NCBI GenBank assembly: GCA_001839685.1
Contig: MLAK01000519.1
Location: 48,773 to 112,772, forward strand
Source: Tritrichomonas foetus
Taxonomy: Eukaryota > Parabasalia > Tritrichomonadida > Tritrichomonadidae
Direction of reading: 5' to 3'
Length of the DNA: 64,000 nt
Shown: piece after piece, positions 39,681 to 48,975 of the stretch
Numbering within the stretch: position 1 is the stretch's first letter
Layout: every line of letters begins with the position of its first letter
Made by a program: the position numbers and the translations under genes
The notes under the pieces: model-generated
What the model saw: only the letters and a program-made list of their open reading frames with translations
Told to the model about the DNA's origin: nothing
The model's database searches: none

Positions 39681-41105
39681 ATGGAAAAAGAGGATTTCGT
39701 TCCTTTATCACAAAGAGACCATTTATCAATCGGAAGAATGGTTTGTATTGCAGCTGGATGGTTTGCTAACTCCATCAACTGGACATTGATCTTTGCTTTA
39801 TCAACACCACTATTCGAAAGACTAAAAATTACCGGCATTCCAGCAACAATGGTTTGGTTTGCAGGTGCAGTTATCGTTTTCATTTTTCAACCATTATCTG
39901 GAGCCTATTCTGATCAATGCACAAGCAGATGGGGAAGAAGGAGAATATGGGTTGTTGGTTCAATGATTTTAATTGTTGTTGGAATGTTATTCGTTATGTT
40001 CAGTGTTAATATTGCTGAAAAAATTTATCCAGGAACTGATGCTGAAAGTGTAAAAAAGTTTGAAAGTACAGCTAGAGGAATTATCATTCCATCACTTTTA
40101 ATCTGGTATTTAGGTGCATCTACTTTCCAAGGACCCATGCGTGCTCTTGCTTCAGATTCTTGCCCAGTAAATCAACAGATGGTTATGTCAAATATCTGTA
40201 ACATTATAAATACTATTTCTGCTTTATTAGTTAACTTAATTGGTGCTTTGTCCCTTTACAAATACACACCATTCAAACAAGAAGAGTTTCTAATTTTAAT
40301 TGGTACAATTTTGGCTGTTTTCACAATTATTGTTTCCTGTTTTGCTGCACCAGAACAACCACTTTTCGAAAAGCCACCAAATGTAGCTAATCCATTTGTT
40401 CAAATCGCAAGACAATTAAAGAAGATTCCAAAATCAGTTTTAATCATTTCTATTGAATATGGTTTATCACAATGTGCATTTTACGAAAAAGGTGTGTTCG
40501 AAACAGCTTTCTTTGCAACAACTATTTATGGTGGTGATAATGATTACACAGCAGGACCTGAAGCAAATCAGAAATATCAAGACGGTTTATCTTTCGCTAT
40601 GATGGTTGCTTGTATCATGAATGGAACCAACTTTTTATATGGTCTTGTAAACACAATCATTATTGATAAGATTGGAATGAAATTATCTTATGGATTATCA
40701 ATGGTTTTATCATCAATTGGATTCTTGTTAGTTCTTTGGATAAGAAACAAATGGGTACTGTTATTCATGTGGATTATCTTCGGTGTTGGTTCTGTGTTGT
40801 TCAATACTGTGCCAAATGCAGTTACTGCCTTATCTGTTAAACAAGATGATCTGGCATCATATCTTGGTATTGTTAACTCAGTCAATGTTATTGGCCAACA
40901 AGTCTCAAATTTTGTTATCGGAATGGGATTCGGATCACTCTGGTCTGAACCATATAAGAAAATTGCCTGTGGATGTGTTCCTGCTATTGCTTCTGCAATT
41001 GGTGCTTTCTTCATTATTGTTCCTAATGGAAGCACTGTCGTTGAACATGATGAAGAAGACAGTAATGAATCAAAGTCAGATTCAGATCGCCCTGAAGCAC
41101 TCTAA
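39681..41105 (+). CDS. MFS transporter of the GPH / SLC45 (sucrose transporter-like) type
   Basis: The 474-residue protein has twelve predicted membrane helices. Between helices 2 and 3 it has QPLSGAYSDQCTSRWGRRRIWVV, the diagnostic loop of plant sucrose/proton symporters and animal SLC45 proteins (Q-P-x-x-G-x-x-S-D-x-C-x-S-x-x-G-R-R-R). The N- and C-termini are short and hydrophilic; the tail is acidic. By family, it probably imports a disaccharide or other glycoside with protons across the plasma or lysosomal membrane, relevant to a glucose-fermenting parasite. The start ATG follows an A/T-rich leader. Stop codon TAA is directly followed by AAA, giving UAAA, the kind of polyadenylation signal described in Trichomonas. 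Confidence 0.9.
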   Translation: MEKEDFVPLSQRDHLSIGRMVCIAAGWFANSINWTLIFALSTPLFERLKITGIPATMVWFAGAVIVFIFQPLSGAYSDQCTSRWGRRRIWVVGSMILIVVGMLFVMFSVNIAEKIYPGTDAESVKKFESTARGIIIPSLLIWYLGASTFQGPMRALASDSCPVNQQMVMSNICNIINTISALLVNLIGALSLYKYTPFKQEEFLILIGTILAVFTIIVSCFAAPEQPLFEKPPNVANPFVQIARQLKKIPKSVLIISIEYGLSQCAFYEKGVFETAFFATTIYGGDNDYTAGPEANQKYQDGLSFAMMVACIMNGTNFLYGLVNTIIIDKIGMKLSYGLSMVLSSIGFLLVLWIRNKWVLLFMWIIFGVGSVLFNTVPNAVTALSVKQDDLASYLGIVNSVNVIGQQVSNFVIGMGFGSLWSEPYKKIACGCVPAIASAIGAFFIIVPNGSTVVEHDEEDSNESKSDSDRPEAL

Positions 41106-41510
41106 AAATAAAATAATATCGTTTATACTATTTTACTGCAATTTTATTCTTGTATTAATCTAATCATTTTGACAAAAATCTCTTTCATCTAATTTTTAAT
41201 TGAGGATTTCTGAGTTGTCTCAAAAATAATTGAATGATTTTCTTTTGGCATAAATGTAATTGAATAGAAACTTCTGAATAGGTTTTTTTCATTGATTGAT
41301 TTCAACCTAGAAACAGATTCGCAAAAAACAAATGCATTCACATATCATTTGATGAAAAATTTTATCTTAGTGACAAAGTTACCAAATGCATTGGAAATAT
41401 CAACATGAAATGGATTTAGTTTTCTTTTAATATTCATTTGCCAAAATAAAAGAAATGGCAAATCTGCAAAATCCACGATTTGGTGTCAAAAATTCGAGTA
41501 AATCATTGAA
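41106..41510. other. Intergenic region
   Basis: AT-rich spacer with no ORF. The initiator-like TCATTGA just before 41511 is listed separately. Confidence 0.5.
41503..41509 (+). promoter_or_regulatory. Candidate initiator TCATTGA before the VWA-E2 gene
   Basis: TCATT matches the trichomonad initiator TCA+1-Y-(T/A). The A at 41505 would be +1, giving a 6-nt leader to the ATG at 41511. Confidence 0.45.
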
Positions 41511-44500
41511 ATGGAATACTCAAAGAAGAAATGGAGGGTAACTTATGCAGCAGCGGGAATGAAAAATTCAAAGGCATGCATCATGGTCGGCGAGAAAAGT
41601 CTTAGCGATTTATTGGATCGAATCAATGCCAGCGCCAAATTGACAGACGAAAAAGATAAATACAAATACATTTTCATTGATTTCTCAGAAATCGACCTTT
41701 CTGACAAGATCGAGGACTATGTCAATGAGGATACAAATTCGATACCCGACATCTTTTTTGTTATGAAAACATCAGACCCACCAAGTGCCGAGTTTGTTAC
41801 TGATATAATGGAAAGTAAAAAACGATTGGCATTCAGCGTAAAAGGATCTGATGATAAAGAAAAAGTTGATGATAAAGAAAAAGCTGATGATAAAGAAAAA
41901 GTTGATGATAAAGAAAAAGTTGATGATAAAGAAAAAGTTGATGATAAAGAAAAAGTTGGCAATAGAGATGAAAATGAAGATAGACCGATGGCTCATGAAC
42001 TCCCTATCGAAATGATTATTATTAAAGAGCGAAAAACAGTTCCACGAGTTTACAGGCCGGGTTTGAAAAACCATAATGAACTTTCGGAACTGAAAGATGA
42101 AAAAGAAATAAATCCAGAATTTGCAAAAACCCTCAGAAATTATAATCCTAATGATTTGAATTTGCATGTTACAAATTTTGAATATCAAAAACTGCGAAAA
42201 TCAAACGAATTTCTTCTTTTTACAACAGCTTCGCATCATTCTTTATTAAATGGTGATATCATCATTATTCAAAATTTGAAAGAAATGACTTGCGAAGCTT
42301 TAAAACCAAAAATTATTGAAAGTTTACAAAAAAGAAATCCAAATGAATTAATTATACCTTTAGAACAAATGAATTTTTTGATATTTTTGGCAGGAGGAGT
42401 TTTATTTAAAAATGGTAATTTAGATGATTACTACAAATGCATTCCATCACCAGAAAAACGAATTTATGCAGTTGCTTTTCAACAACCAAGTGATCCAAAA
42501 ATACTTGATGAAACTTTCGACGAACTTTGCAACTTCAAAAATGATAGGCATGAAATTATTTCTCCTTTTTGTAAATCATCAATTCCAGGATTATGTGACA
42601 TTGCTTGTCTTTTAGGCTATATTCAGTACAAAGGTCAAAGTTCGAAACTATTAATTCGAAGTTTGGCAATGTTTATTCATTTTCCACCATTGATTACTTC
42701 AATGCTTAAAATTCATCGTTGGTATCGTCCAATTGGTGATTTTAAACATTTTCATCAACCAATTAAAGGGTATGATATTATAACTATTTGTTCAACATTG
42801 TTTACATACTTTAAATTTTTGCTTCCTGAAACAATTGAAAATTATCACATTTTTGAATACGGGCTTCGCTGTTTAAACATTGTAACGCATACTGATAAAA
42901 GCACATTAATGAATAAATTACCATTAATTAAATATGAAATTAAAAATAATCACACTAAAGATGATTTCGAAGATACGACAAATCATGTAGTCCGTATATT
43001 CCTAGAAAATACTGGTCATTCAGGAACTGTTGATTTCTGGATGAAAGATAGTAAAAGCTATCGTGATGAATCCAATATTTACTTCCCTTATTTCGTTTTA
43101 GATAAACCAACAGAAGATGCAATTGAAAGAGCTAATTCTATGATTGCTTCATTTAGACCAATTCATCCATTATACATCCAATTAATAACAAGATGCTCAA
43201 TAGTAAATGGGAAAGAACATTCATTTTTAGGTGTAATGAAAACAGATGTTAAACATGATAATTCTTTTGTTGATATTCATGATCCAACAACAGGAAAAAT
43301 CCAAACTAAAAATATTCAAACTTTCGCTCAAGAACAAGGAATAACTGATACTGGCTCTTTCAATTCAACAAATCAAAGTATTCAACAATTTTGCATGATT
43401 TGCGTCGATGAATCTGGTTCAATGTATAGTGATGTAGAAAATGGTTTAATTGTTCGAAATAATACGATGTGTGATGAAGTTCAAAAAATAACAGTTGCAT
43501 ATCAATGTTTATCTTTGTTTTGTGATCGTGTTGTTGGTTTCAAACTTCCTTATTTCCAGGGACTAGTTACATTTAATAATGAAATAAAATTAAGAAGTCC
43601 ATTGAGTCCATTAATGCCAGATATCGATCGAATTATTCTAGAAATGATTCCTGAAGGTGGATCGAATATTTATGATGCAATTATAAAATGTTGTGAAGAA
43701 ATAGAATCATTAAATTCTGTTGATTTAAGCAAGAGTTCACATATCATTAAAAGAATTATTCTACTAACAGATGGTCATGATAATAAATCACAAACTTCGT
43801 TTCTTAATGTGTGCAAAAAATGTGTTGAAAATAGAATCGTTGTTGATGTCATTGTTATTAACAATTATCGAACATATACAGATAAATCACTTCTTACTCT
43901 TTCTCATCTTACTGGAGGTCTATTGTTCATTCCAAAATCTGCTGAGCAGTGCCTTTCAATATTTAATGATATGTCTCCTATTTATTTAGCCAATAAGAGG
44001 AAGAATTCTTATTTGGTTCCTGATGATAAAAATTCTCGTCCTTCTAAAATAAATGTTGATGATTTAACTGATGAATTCATTGAAAAAGTAAAAACACACG
44101 CATGTTTCGATGATTATGAAGACTTTAATCTTCAGGTTTCTACTAAGTTTTCTAAAAAACCTGTTGTTAAATCACGGTCAATTGTTTTCAAAAATCGATA
44201 TGGCGAAATTGATGTAAAACATCGAAGACGAATTCTGAAAGAATTAAAACTTGCTGGATTAATAACTGATAAAACGAAACCTCAATATGACCCTAACGTA
44301 AGAATCCTTCATGATCAATCAAACATGGATAATTGGCATGTCTTCATTAACGGACCAAAAGATACTCCATATTTTGGTGTTTGGTGGAGAATTGCGATAA
44401 ATTTCCCGAAAGATTATCCAGAAGAGCCACCTTCTTTCCAATTCAATACTGTTCCATATCATCCTAATATAACAAATAATGGATATATCTGTCTCAACTC

Positions 44501-44843
44501 AATTGGAAATGGTTACCTTCCTCGTCATCACATTTTTGACATTCTACATGAATTGAAGTCATTGTTTTTATTAAAGACATGCGATACACCAGTCAATCTT
44601 GAAGCGTATTGCCTATTCTGCAACAACAAAGAAAACTTCCAAAAAGTAGCACAAGAGCGTGCACGAACTGTTGGAATAATAGACATCGATAAATATCTCA
44701 CTAATAACTTTATTGTAAGAGAACTTTCTCAAGAAGAAGAGCTTTATCATTATGAAAATGATGTATCGTTTGAGAGACTCGTAAGAACTTCTCCATCAGC
44801 TTCATTATTGTCTACTGATAAGAAAATCCCAGGGAGAGTCTAG
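41511..44843 (+). CDS. VWA-domain and E2 ubiquitin-conjugating (UBC) fusion protein
   Basis: The protein has 1110 residues. The VWA domain (about 625-830) has the metal-ion motif DESGSM at Asp633, PEGGSN and TDGHDN, so a metal site is plausible. The C-terminal UBC fold (about 904-1070) includes WHVFINGPKDTPYFGV, FPKDYPEEPPSF, His984-Pro-Asn and Cys994 in GYICLNS. The HPN-to-Cys spacing of +10 is that of active E2 enzymes, so ubiquitin or ubiquitin-like transfer is likely. Residues about 265-335 (ending MNFLIFLAGGVLFKNGNLDDYYKCI) vaguely resemble a ubiquitin-like fold. Near the N-terminus are six DDKEKV repeats (41850-41957). I infer an E2 that reaches substrates through its VWA scaffold. A 53-nt A tract lies 82 nt after the stop. 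Confidence 0.93.
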   Translation: MEYSKKKWRVTYAAAGMKNSKACIMVGEKSLSDLLDRINASAKLTDEKDKYKYIFIDFSEIDLSDKIEDYVNEDTNSIPDIFFVMKTSDPPSAEFVTDIMESKKRLAFSVKGSDDKEKVDDKEKADDKEKVDDKEKVDDKEKVDDKEKVGNRDENEDRPMAHELPIEMIIIKERKTVPRVYRPGLKNHNELSELKDEKEINPEFAKTLRNYNPNDLNLHVTNFEYQKLRKSNEFLLFTTASHHSLLNGDIIIIQNLKEMTCEALKPKIIESLQKRNPNELIIPLEQMNFLIFLAGGVLFKNGNLDDYYKCIPSPEKRIYAVAFQQPSDPKILDETFDELCNFKNDRHEIISPFCKSSIPGLCDIACLLGYIQYKGQSSKLLIRSLAMFIHFPPLITSMLKIHRWYRPIGDFKHFHQPIKGYDIITICSTLFTYFKFLLPETIENYHIFEYGLRCLNIVTHTDKSTLMNKLPLIKYEIKNNHTKDDFEDTTNHVVRIFLENTGHSGTVDFWMKDSKSYRDESNIYFPYFVLDKPTEDAIERANSMIASFRPIHPLYIQLITRCSIVNGKEHSFLGVMKTDVKHDNSFVDIHDPTTGKIQTKNIQTFAQEQGITDTGSFNSTNQSIQQFCMICVDESGSMYSDVENGLIVRNNTMCDEVQKITVAYQCLSLFCDRVVGFKLPYFQGLVTFNNEIKLRSPLSPLMPDIDRIILEMIPEGGSNIYDAIIKCCEEIESLNSVDLSKSSHIIKRIILLTDGHDNKSQTSFLNVCKKCVENRIVVDVIVINNYRTYTDKSLLTLSHLTGGLLFIPKSAEQCLSIFNDMSPIYLANKRKNSYLVPDDKNSRPSKINVDDLTDEFIEKVKTHACFDDYEDFNLQVSTKFSKKPVVKSRSIVFKNRYGEIDVKHRRRILKELKLAGLITDKTKPQYDPNVRILHDQSNMDNWHVFINGPKDTPYFGVWWRIAINFPKDYPEEPPSFQFNTVPYHPNITNNGYICLNSIGNGYLPRHHIFDILHELKSLFLLKTCDTPVNLEAYCLFCNNKENFQKVAQERARTVGIIDIDKYLTNNFIVRELSQEEELYHYENDVSFERLVRTSPSASLLSTDKKIPGRV
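41850..41957 (+). repeat. 18-bp coding tandem repeat, six copies (DDKEKV)
   Basis: The unit GATGATAAAGAAAAAGTT repeats six times in frame; one copy has GCT for GTT (DDKEKA). It gives a charged flexible linker in the VWA-E2 protein, and copy number may vary between strains. Confidence 0.95.
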
Positions 44844-44922
44844 TCAGATGTTTGAAAAGTGAGTAAAAATAATTGTAGCATCGATTTAATTTGCATATAT
44901 TGAATTAATATAAAATTGTTGA

Positions 44923-44925
<3 letters not shown>

Positions 44926-44978
<53 letters not shown>
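44926..44978 (+). repeat. Poly(A) tract, 53 nt
   Basis: An uninterrupted run of 53 A in the sense orientation lies 82 nt after the stop codon of the VWA-E2 gene. It is the longest homopolymer in the window. Confidence 0.95.
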
Positions 44979-44979
<1 letters not shown>

Positions 44980-45209
44980 GTCAATAAAAAATAAACATCA
45001 AATATACCTCTGCACGCCTAAAAGTGACAAAGTCAGAAATTCGAATTCGCCTTTAGATCACTTCGTAGTAATCTTGTTCATGTTTGATCGTAATGTAAAT
45101 GTATAACAATAAACAATAAAAAAATTATAAATAGTTATTATAGAAAAAATATTTATAATTTATGAATTATCCTCTTTAATAGGGATATATGTTAACCTGT
45201 GTTTAATGT

Positions 45210-45400
45210 TCAAAAGATTCTGATAATATCAGAATATAAAGAATATTGCTTGATTTCGAGAGCATCAAGAATTTGTGAAAAATTCGGTCGAGCTTTTGGA
45301 TTATAAGAACAGCATTGGTGTATCATATATACGATTTTTTATTTTGGATAATTGAAATGCAAATGATTTAATAACTTTGATCGTTGATAGAATAGAAATA
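45210..45400 (-). pseudogene. Relic of a TKL-type kinase C-terminus
   Basis: On the minus strand, 45326-45213 reads MIHQCCSYNPKARPNFSQILDALE, then about 14 residues to a TGA at 45210-45212. This is the end of a tyrosine-kinase-like kinase domain (Li-x-x-C-W-x-x-x-P-x-x-R-P-x-F-x-x-I-x-x-L). Just upstream in the same frame is a stop, and only degraded sequence can be followed (LNHLHFNYPK in a neighbouring position to about 45400). The catalytic part is absent, so this is a fragment. Confidence 0.72.
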
Positions 45401-45940
45401 GTTTCAAGATTTCGTTAACATAAATATAGCTTCTCATTTTTGATCAAGAAGAGAACCATTCTCAAAAACAAATGAATCATTTTTCGATGAAAATTCAATC
45501 TCAGAAATATTTGACACTTGATAATTCTAATTAGTTTATAGATTTTTCAATTTTCGTGGAATTTGTAATTTTGAAAGAGTAGAATATTTTCCAATTGTTG
45601 TCATTTTGAATTCCGAATCAAACATATGATTCAATCTTTTTTATTTTTAATCCTCATTTGAGGTGAATATTAATTGGGATATGAAGTAATTGATTATTAA
45701 ATAAACATAAACTAATTATAATTCAACCTTAGGCTTGTCATATAAAAATTTCATTATATAAAAAGAAGACTTATCTTGAATAAAAGTGACTAGAAAGCCA
45801 TGAAAGGACGAAAAGCGATATGCTTATCGCAAGAACCCAGTAAAATATTCAATCTATGGTATAATATGTTAAAATATTCATTATTCTGTCAACTATAAAA
45901 TATATAATTGTATATTTTTACCTTAATACATATTTTTACA

Positions 45941-46933
45941 TTAATATAAAGAAGTCTTAGCTCTCATCTGATCACTATAAACAGTTTCAACAATCTTTCT
46001 TTGAGTTTTTGGTTCTTTCCCACGCTGATGTGCTCCAATTCTAGAAGTTACAGTTCTTAATTCATCTTTTCTGACTTGTAATACACTTTTTGTTGTTGAT
46101 AATTTGAAATCATTTTTATTTCCAGTTATTTCCAAAATTCTTTTTTTCGCATTATCAATAACTAGTTTATAATGCTGTTTTCTATCTAGTTGTGCAGGAT
46201 AAATTGAATTCCAAGTACGCTCCCATTTCTGTTCCAAACAATTCATTTGTTGTTGATGTTTATTTTCGAGTTGGCTAAGTAGATTTGATTTTTCAATATT
46301 CCAATGTTTTAAATTTTCTTCCATTTCTTCCTTTTCGACTTGATCACCTTCAATTTTAATTTGCTTAGCTTCCATATACCTATGTGTAAGTCTTAAATGC
46401 TTTTCTTGTTTCCTTAATATTATCAATTTATTAGATATTTTTCTATACTTTTCTGGAACTTTTTCAAAACTTTCTATCAATTTTTGATGTTCTTGATGTT
46501 GTTGATCTTTCAATTGTTCAATGGCATCTTTTCTATCACAATTAAACTGTTTTCGAAGCCTTTTATAGTTTTTCTGAGATTCTTTTAATTGTTCTTTAGC
46601 TTCTTTTATTCGGCCTTTTAATTTTTGAATCTCTAAAAGTTGAGCTTTTGTATACAAATTTTGTTCTTTTTGATTAAAAACAAATTGAAGCAAATCATCA
46701 ATAAGTTGAAGACGATCATAATCATAATCACAATCAGGACCACCATCAAGTATCTTATCACGTTCAGCACGGAAGAACTCTACGAGTTGATCTGAATGGA
46801 ATTTTATTGATTCTTCAACATCTTCAATTGGTCCACCATCAAGAAGATATTTTCCTAATGCTTCACTATTTTTATAAATAGATGATGAATCTGAAGAAGA
46901 GGAACTAAAATTCTTTAGTTTTCTTTTCTTCAT
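45941..46933 (-). CDS. Coiled-coil protein, unidentified
   Basis: The 330-residue protein starts MKKRKLKNFSSSSSDSSS, followed by two related motifs KYLLDGGPIEDVEESI and DKILDGGPDCDYDYDRL in a short acidic region. The rest is helical coiled coil rich in Lys, Gln and Glu, including LTHRYMEAKQIKIEGDQVEKEEMEEN, and ends with a basic tail (RIGAHQRGKEPKTQRKIVETVY). No recognised enzyme domain. The frame remains open for 36 residues upstream, with Met codons at 47032 and 47023 as alternative starts; I prefer 46933 because the extra segment is hydrophobic and out of character, but this is uncertain. A structural or filament-associated role is a guess. Confidence 0.75.
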   Translation of the reverse strand: MKKRKLKNFSSSSSDSSSIYKNSEALGKYLLDGGPIEDVEESIKFHSDQLVEFFRAERDKILDGGPDCDYDYDRLQLIDDLLQFVFNQKEQNLYTKAQLLEIQKLKGRIKEAKEQLKESQKNYKRLRKQFNCDRKDAIEQLKDQQHQEHQKLIESFEKVPEKYRKISNKLIILRKQEKHLRLTHRYMEAKQIKIEGDQVEKEEMEENLKHWNIEKSNLLSQLENKHQQQMNCLEQKWERTWNSIYPAQLDRKQHYKLVIDNAKKRILEITGNKNDFKLSTTKSVLQVRKDELRTVTSRIGAHQRGKEPKTQRKIVETVYSDQMRAKTSLY

Positions 46934-47041
46934 AATGCCATATGTAATTTCAAAAGAAATTTTTTGGCATTGATATATTTTCAATATTTTCCTGAAAAGA
47001 GCTACCTTTGGTATATTCCACATGTTTTTCATTTGGATCAA

Positions 47042-48282
47042 TATTTTTATATTATAAATCTATTATTTATATTCTTAAATAACAGTAAAAATTATCTAAC
47101 ATTCAAAATTCCTTGAGATAAAGGAATTTTATTTTGAATTCGCAAAGAGTACCTGAAAGTAAAAAAAAGATCACTTTTTCCCCTTTATATTCTGGAATAT
47201 AATAGAGGTTGAGTATATACCTGGGAATGAATAGGTGTGACTCGTTAGAAGGAATGATAAGAGGAGATAAAACGAAAATAAAAAAAATGGCAAAAATAAA
47301 AAATAGCAATATCTTGGAAAATTAAATAAATATTTTTTATATATTTTATTNATATATTTTGCCATTTATTGTGGATATAGAAATAGATTATATTATAAAA
47401 ATATAGGCCAACAAGTAAGATATTTTTATTTTTAAAAATTTAGTTTCAAGTATGTTTTTTTCAGAAGCCGTCTTACAGATTTTTCTCATATGTTGCATAC
47501 ATGTGCAATATTACATGCTCTATCGAAATCAGAAAAGAAAAATAGGGATAGTTTAACTATTNAAGAAGNTATGAAGTATGACCAAATAATGGTTCAAAAT
47601 CACTTAACGTACAATAATAATGGAGAAGAAAAAACGCGCCCAAAAAGTCAGAGAAGTCGATCATATGCAAAAAACTATCACATCAAAGAAGTGTGAAATA
47701 ATGCGGAACAAAAAAACGATCAAACATCAGCGGATTTCATGAAATCAACTTCAATCAACAAAAAACGTGCAAAATAAAATATTGAATGAATTTAATCAAT
47801 TATTTTTTTTTATTATTTCTTTATCTCAGTATTTCTTCATTAATTTCGTTCGACTTCATTTTCATATTTTACCTCTGACATGACGTGAATTCAGCATCAA
47901 AATATAAAAACATTTTGTAAGAAACGCAATACTTTCAGATACTTAATTCGCCAATATTTCTTCAATATCTCCATGTTATCAAATTAGAATACACAATTTA
48001 ATACTTTTATACATGTAAAATATTATTATAGTAAATAATATAAATTATATCAAAAATATAGAAATAATAAAAGATTTATAGTCAACTTATTATTTTTTAA
48101 TATATTAGCATGGTTCAGTTTTAATCGTACCATTATATCATAACTAGTATATAGTATATAAAATTGATTTTTCATTGAGAAACTCCTTCATATTTCTTGA
48201 TTTCATCACCAAAATCTAAAATAAGTAAATATAATACGCATACATATACATCTATTATTAAACAAACACAATTATTTTATAT
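47042..48282. other. Low-quality intergenic region with single Ns
   Basis: Contains Ns at 47351, 47562 and 47569 and only short reading frames that run over them. A hairpin ATTCAAAATTCCTT...AAGGAATTTTATTTTGAAT sits at about 47101-47139. No supported gene. Confidence 0.5.
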
Positions 48283-48975
48283 TTAAACATAGAGTCCAAA
48301 TGTTGTTGAATGACTCACTGACCCAACAACAATCATATTATTTCCAGAAAACATTAAATCGTAATCAACATCGTTTTCATCATTGGCAATGCACTGGTCG
48401 ACACAGTTCCTCTCGGCTTCATCAAAATTATCATTTATTGAATTTTCCTCTTCATTTTCATTCATTGGAGAAAGGAATTCTGAGCCAGATGACATTCCAT
48501 TATCATAAGAAACAAATGATTCTTTACTTACTTCGTCGAAACGAATCATTTGCAAGATAATCGGCGGAATTTGCTGATTTTGCGAAATTAAAGAATGATT
48601 CAACATTGCTTCACTAAGGCGAAGTCGATCTTTTATAACGTCAGTAGAAAACTGAGCATATACAGATCCTCTTCCCAGATATATTACTAAAATTGAATTA
48701 CATTGTCGACATGATACATAGTATAAATTTGACTTCACTTTTTGACAGATGATGTTTTTCACGTCTGTGATACCAATTGATCCGTTTCTGATTTGAATGA
48801 CCTTATTATACGTTTTTGTCTGTGAGTTTGCCGGTGATTTGGAATTTTCAAGCATTTTTTGTAACAACGATTTCGATATTCCTAAATGATGATCAATCGC
48901 AACGTTCTTGCCTGACGCATGAAGATGTTGACATGTGCAATGTATTGTATCAAGTGTATTACAATGAAAATCCAT
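48283..48975 (-). CDS. Unidentified protein with possible zinc-binding Cys pairs
   Basis: The 230-residue protein begins MDFHCNTLDTIHCTCQHLH. A second Cys pair lies in YYVSCRQCNSILVIYLGRG at about residues 89-107, between beta-like strands (NGSIGITDVKNIICQKV). Two Cys clusters around a beta-rich core faintly recall Mis18/Yippee-type zinc folds, but the first cluster has CxC instead of CxxC, so I do not assign it. The C-terminal 70 residues are acidic and Asn-rich with a final hydrophobic strand (NNMIVVGSVSH). The ATG is immediately preceded by TCA (minus strand, 48978-48976), which fits a trichomonad initiator with a one-base leader. Product unknown. Confidence 0.72.
   Translation of the reverse strand: MDFHCNTLDTIHCTCQHLHASGKNVAIDHHLGISKSLLQKMLENSKSPANSQTKTYNKVIQIRNGSIGITDVKNIICQKVKSNLYYVSCRQCNSILVIYLGRGSVYAQFSTDVIKDRLRLSEAMLNHSLISQNQQIPPIILQMIRFDEVSKESFVSYDNGMSSGSEFLSPMNENEEENSINDNFDEAERNCVDQCIANDENDVDYDLMFSGNNMIVVGSVSHSTTFGLYV

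Larger units (their letters stand above)
44844..45940. other. Intergenic region with A53 tract and kinase relic
   Basis: Holds the poly(A) tract (44926-44978), a decayed TKL-kinase fragment at 45210-45400 and a small hairpin GCGATA-TGCT-TATCGC near 45814-45829. No intact gene. Confidence 0.6.

Noticed and set aside
47103..47696. Short frames running over Ns at 47351, 47562 and 47569
   Set aside because: Low sequence quality and no recognisable protein feature.
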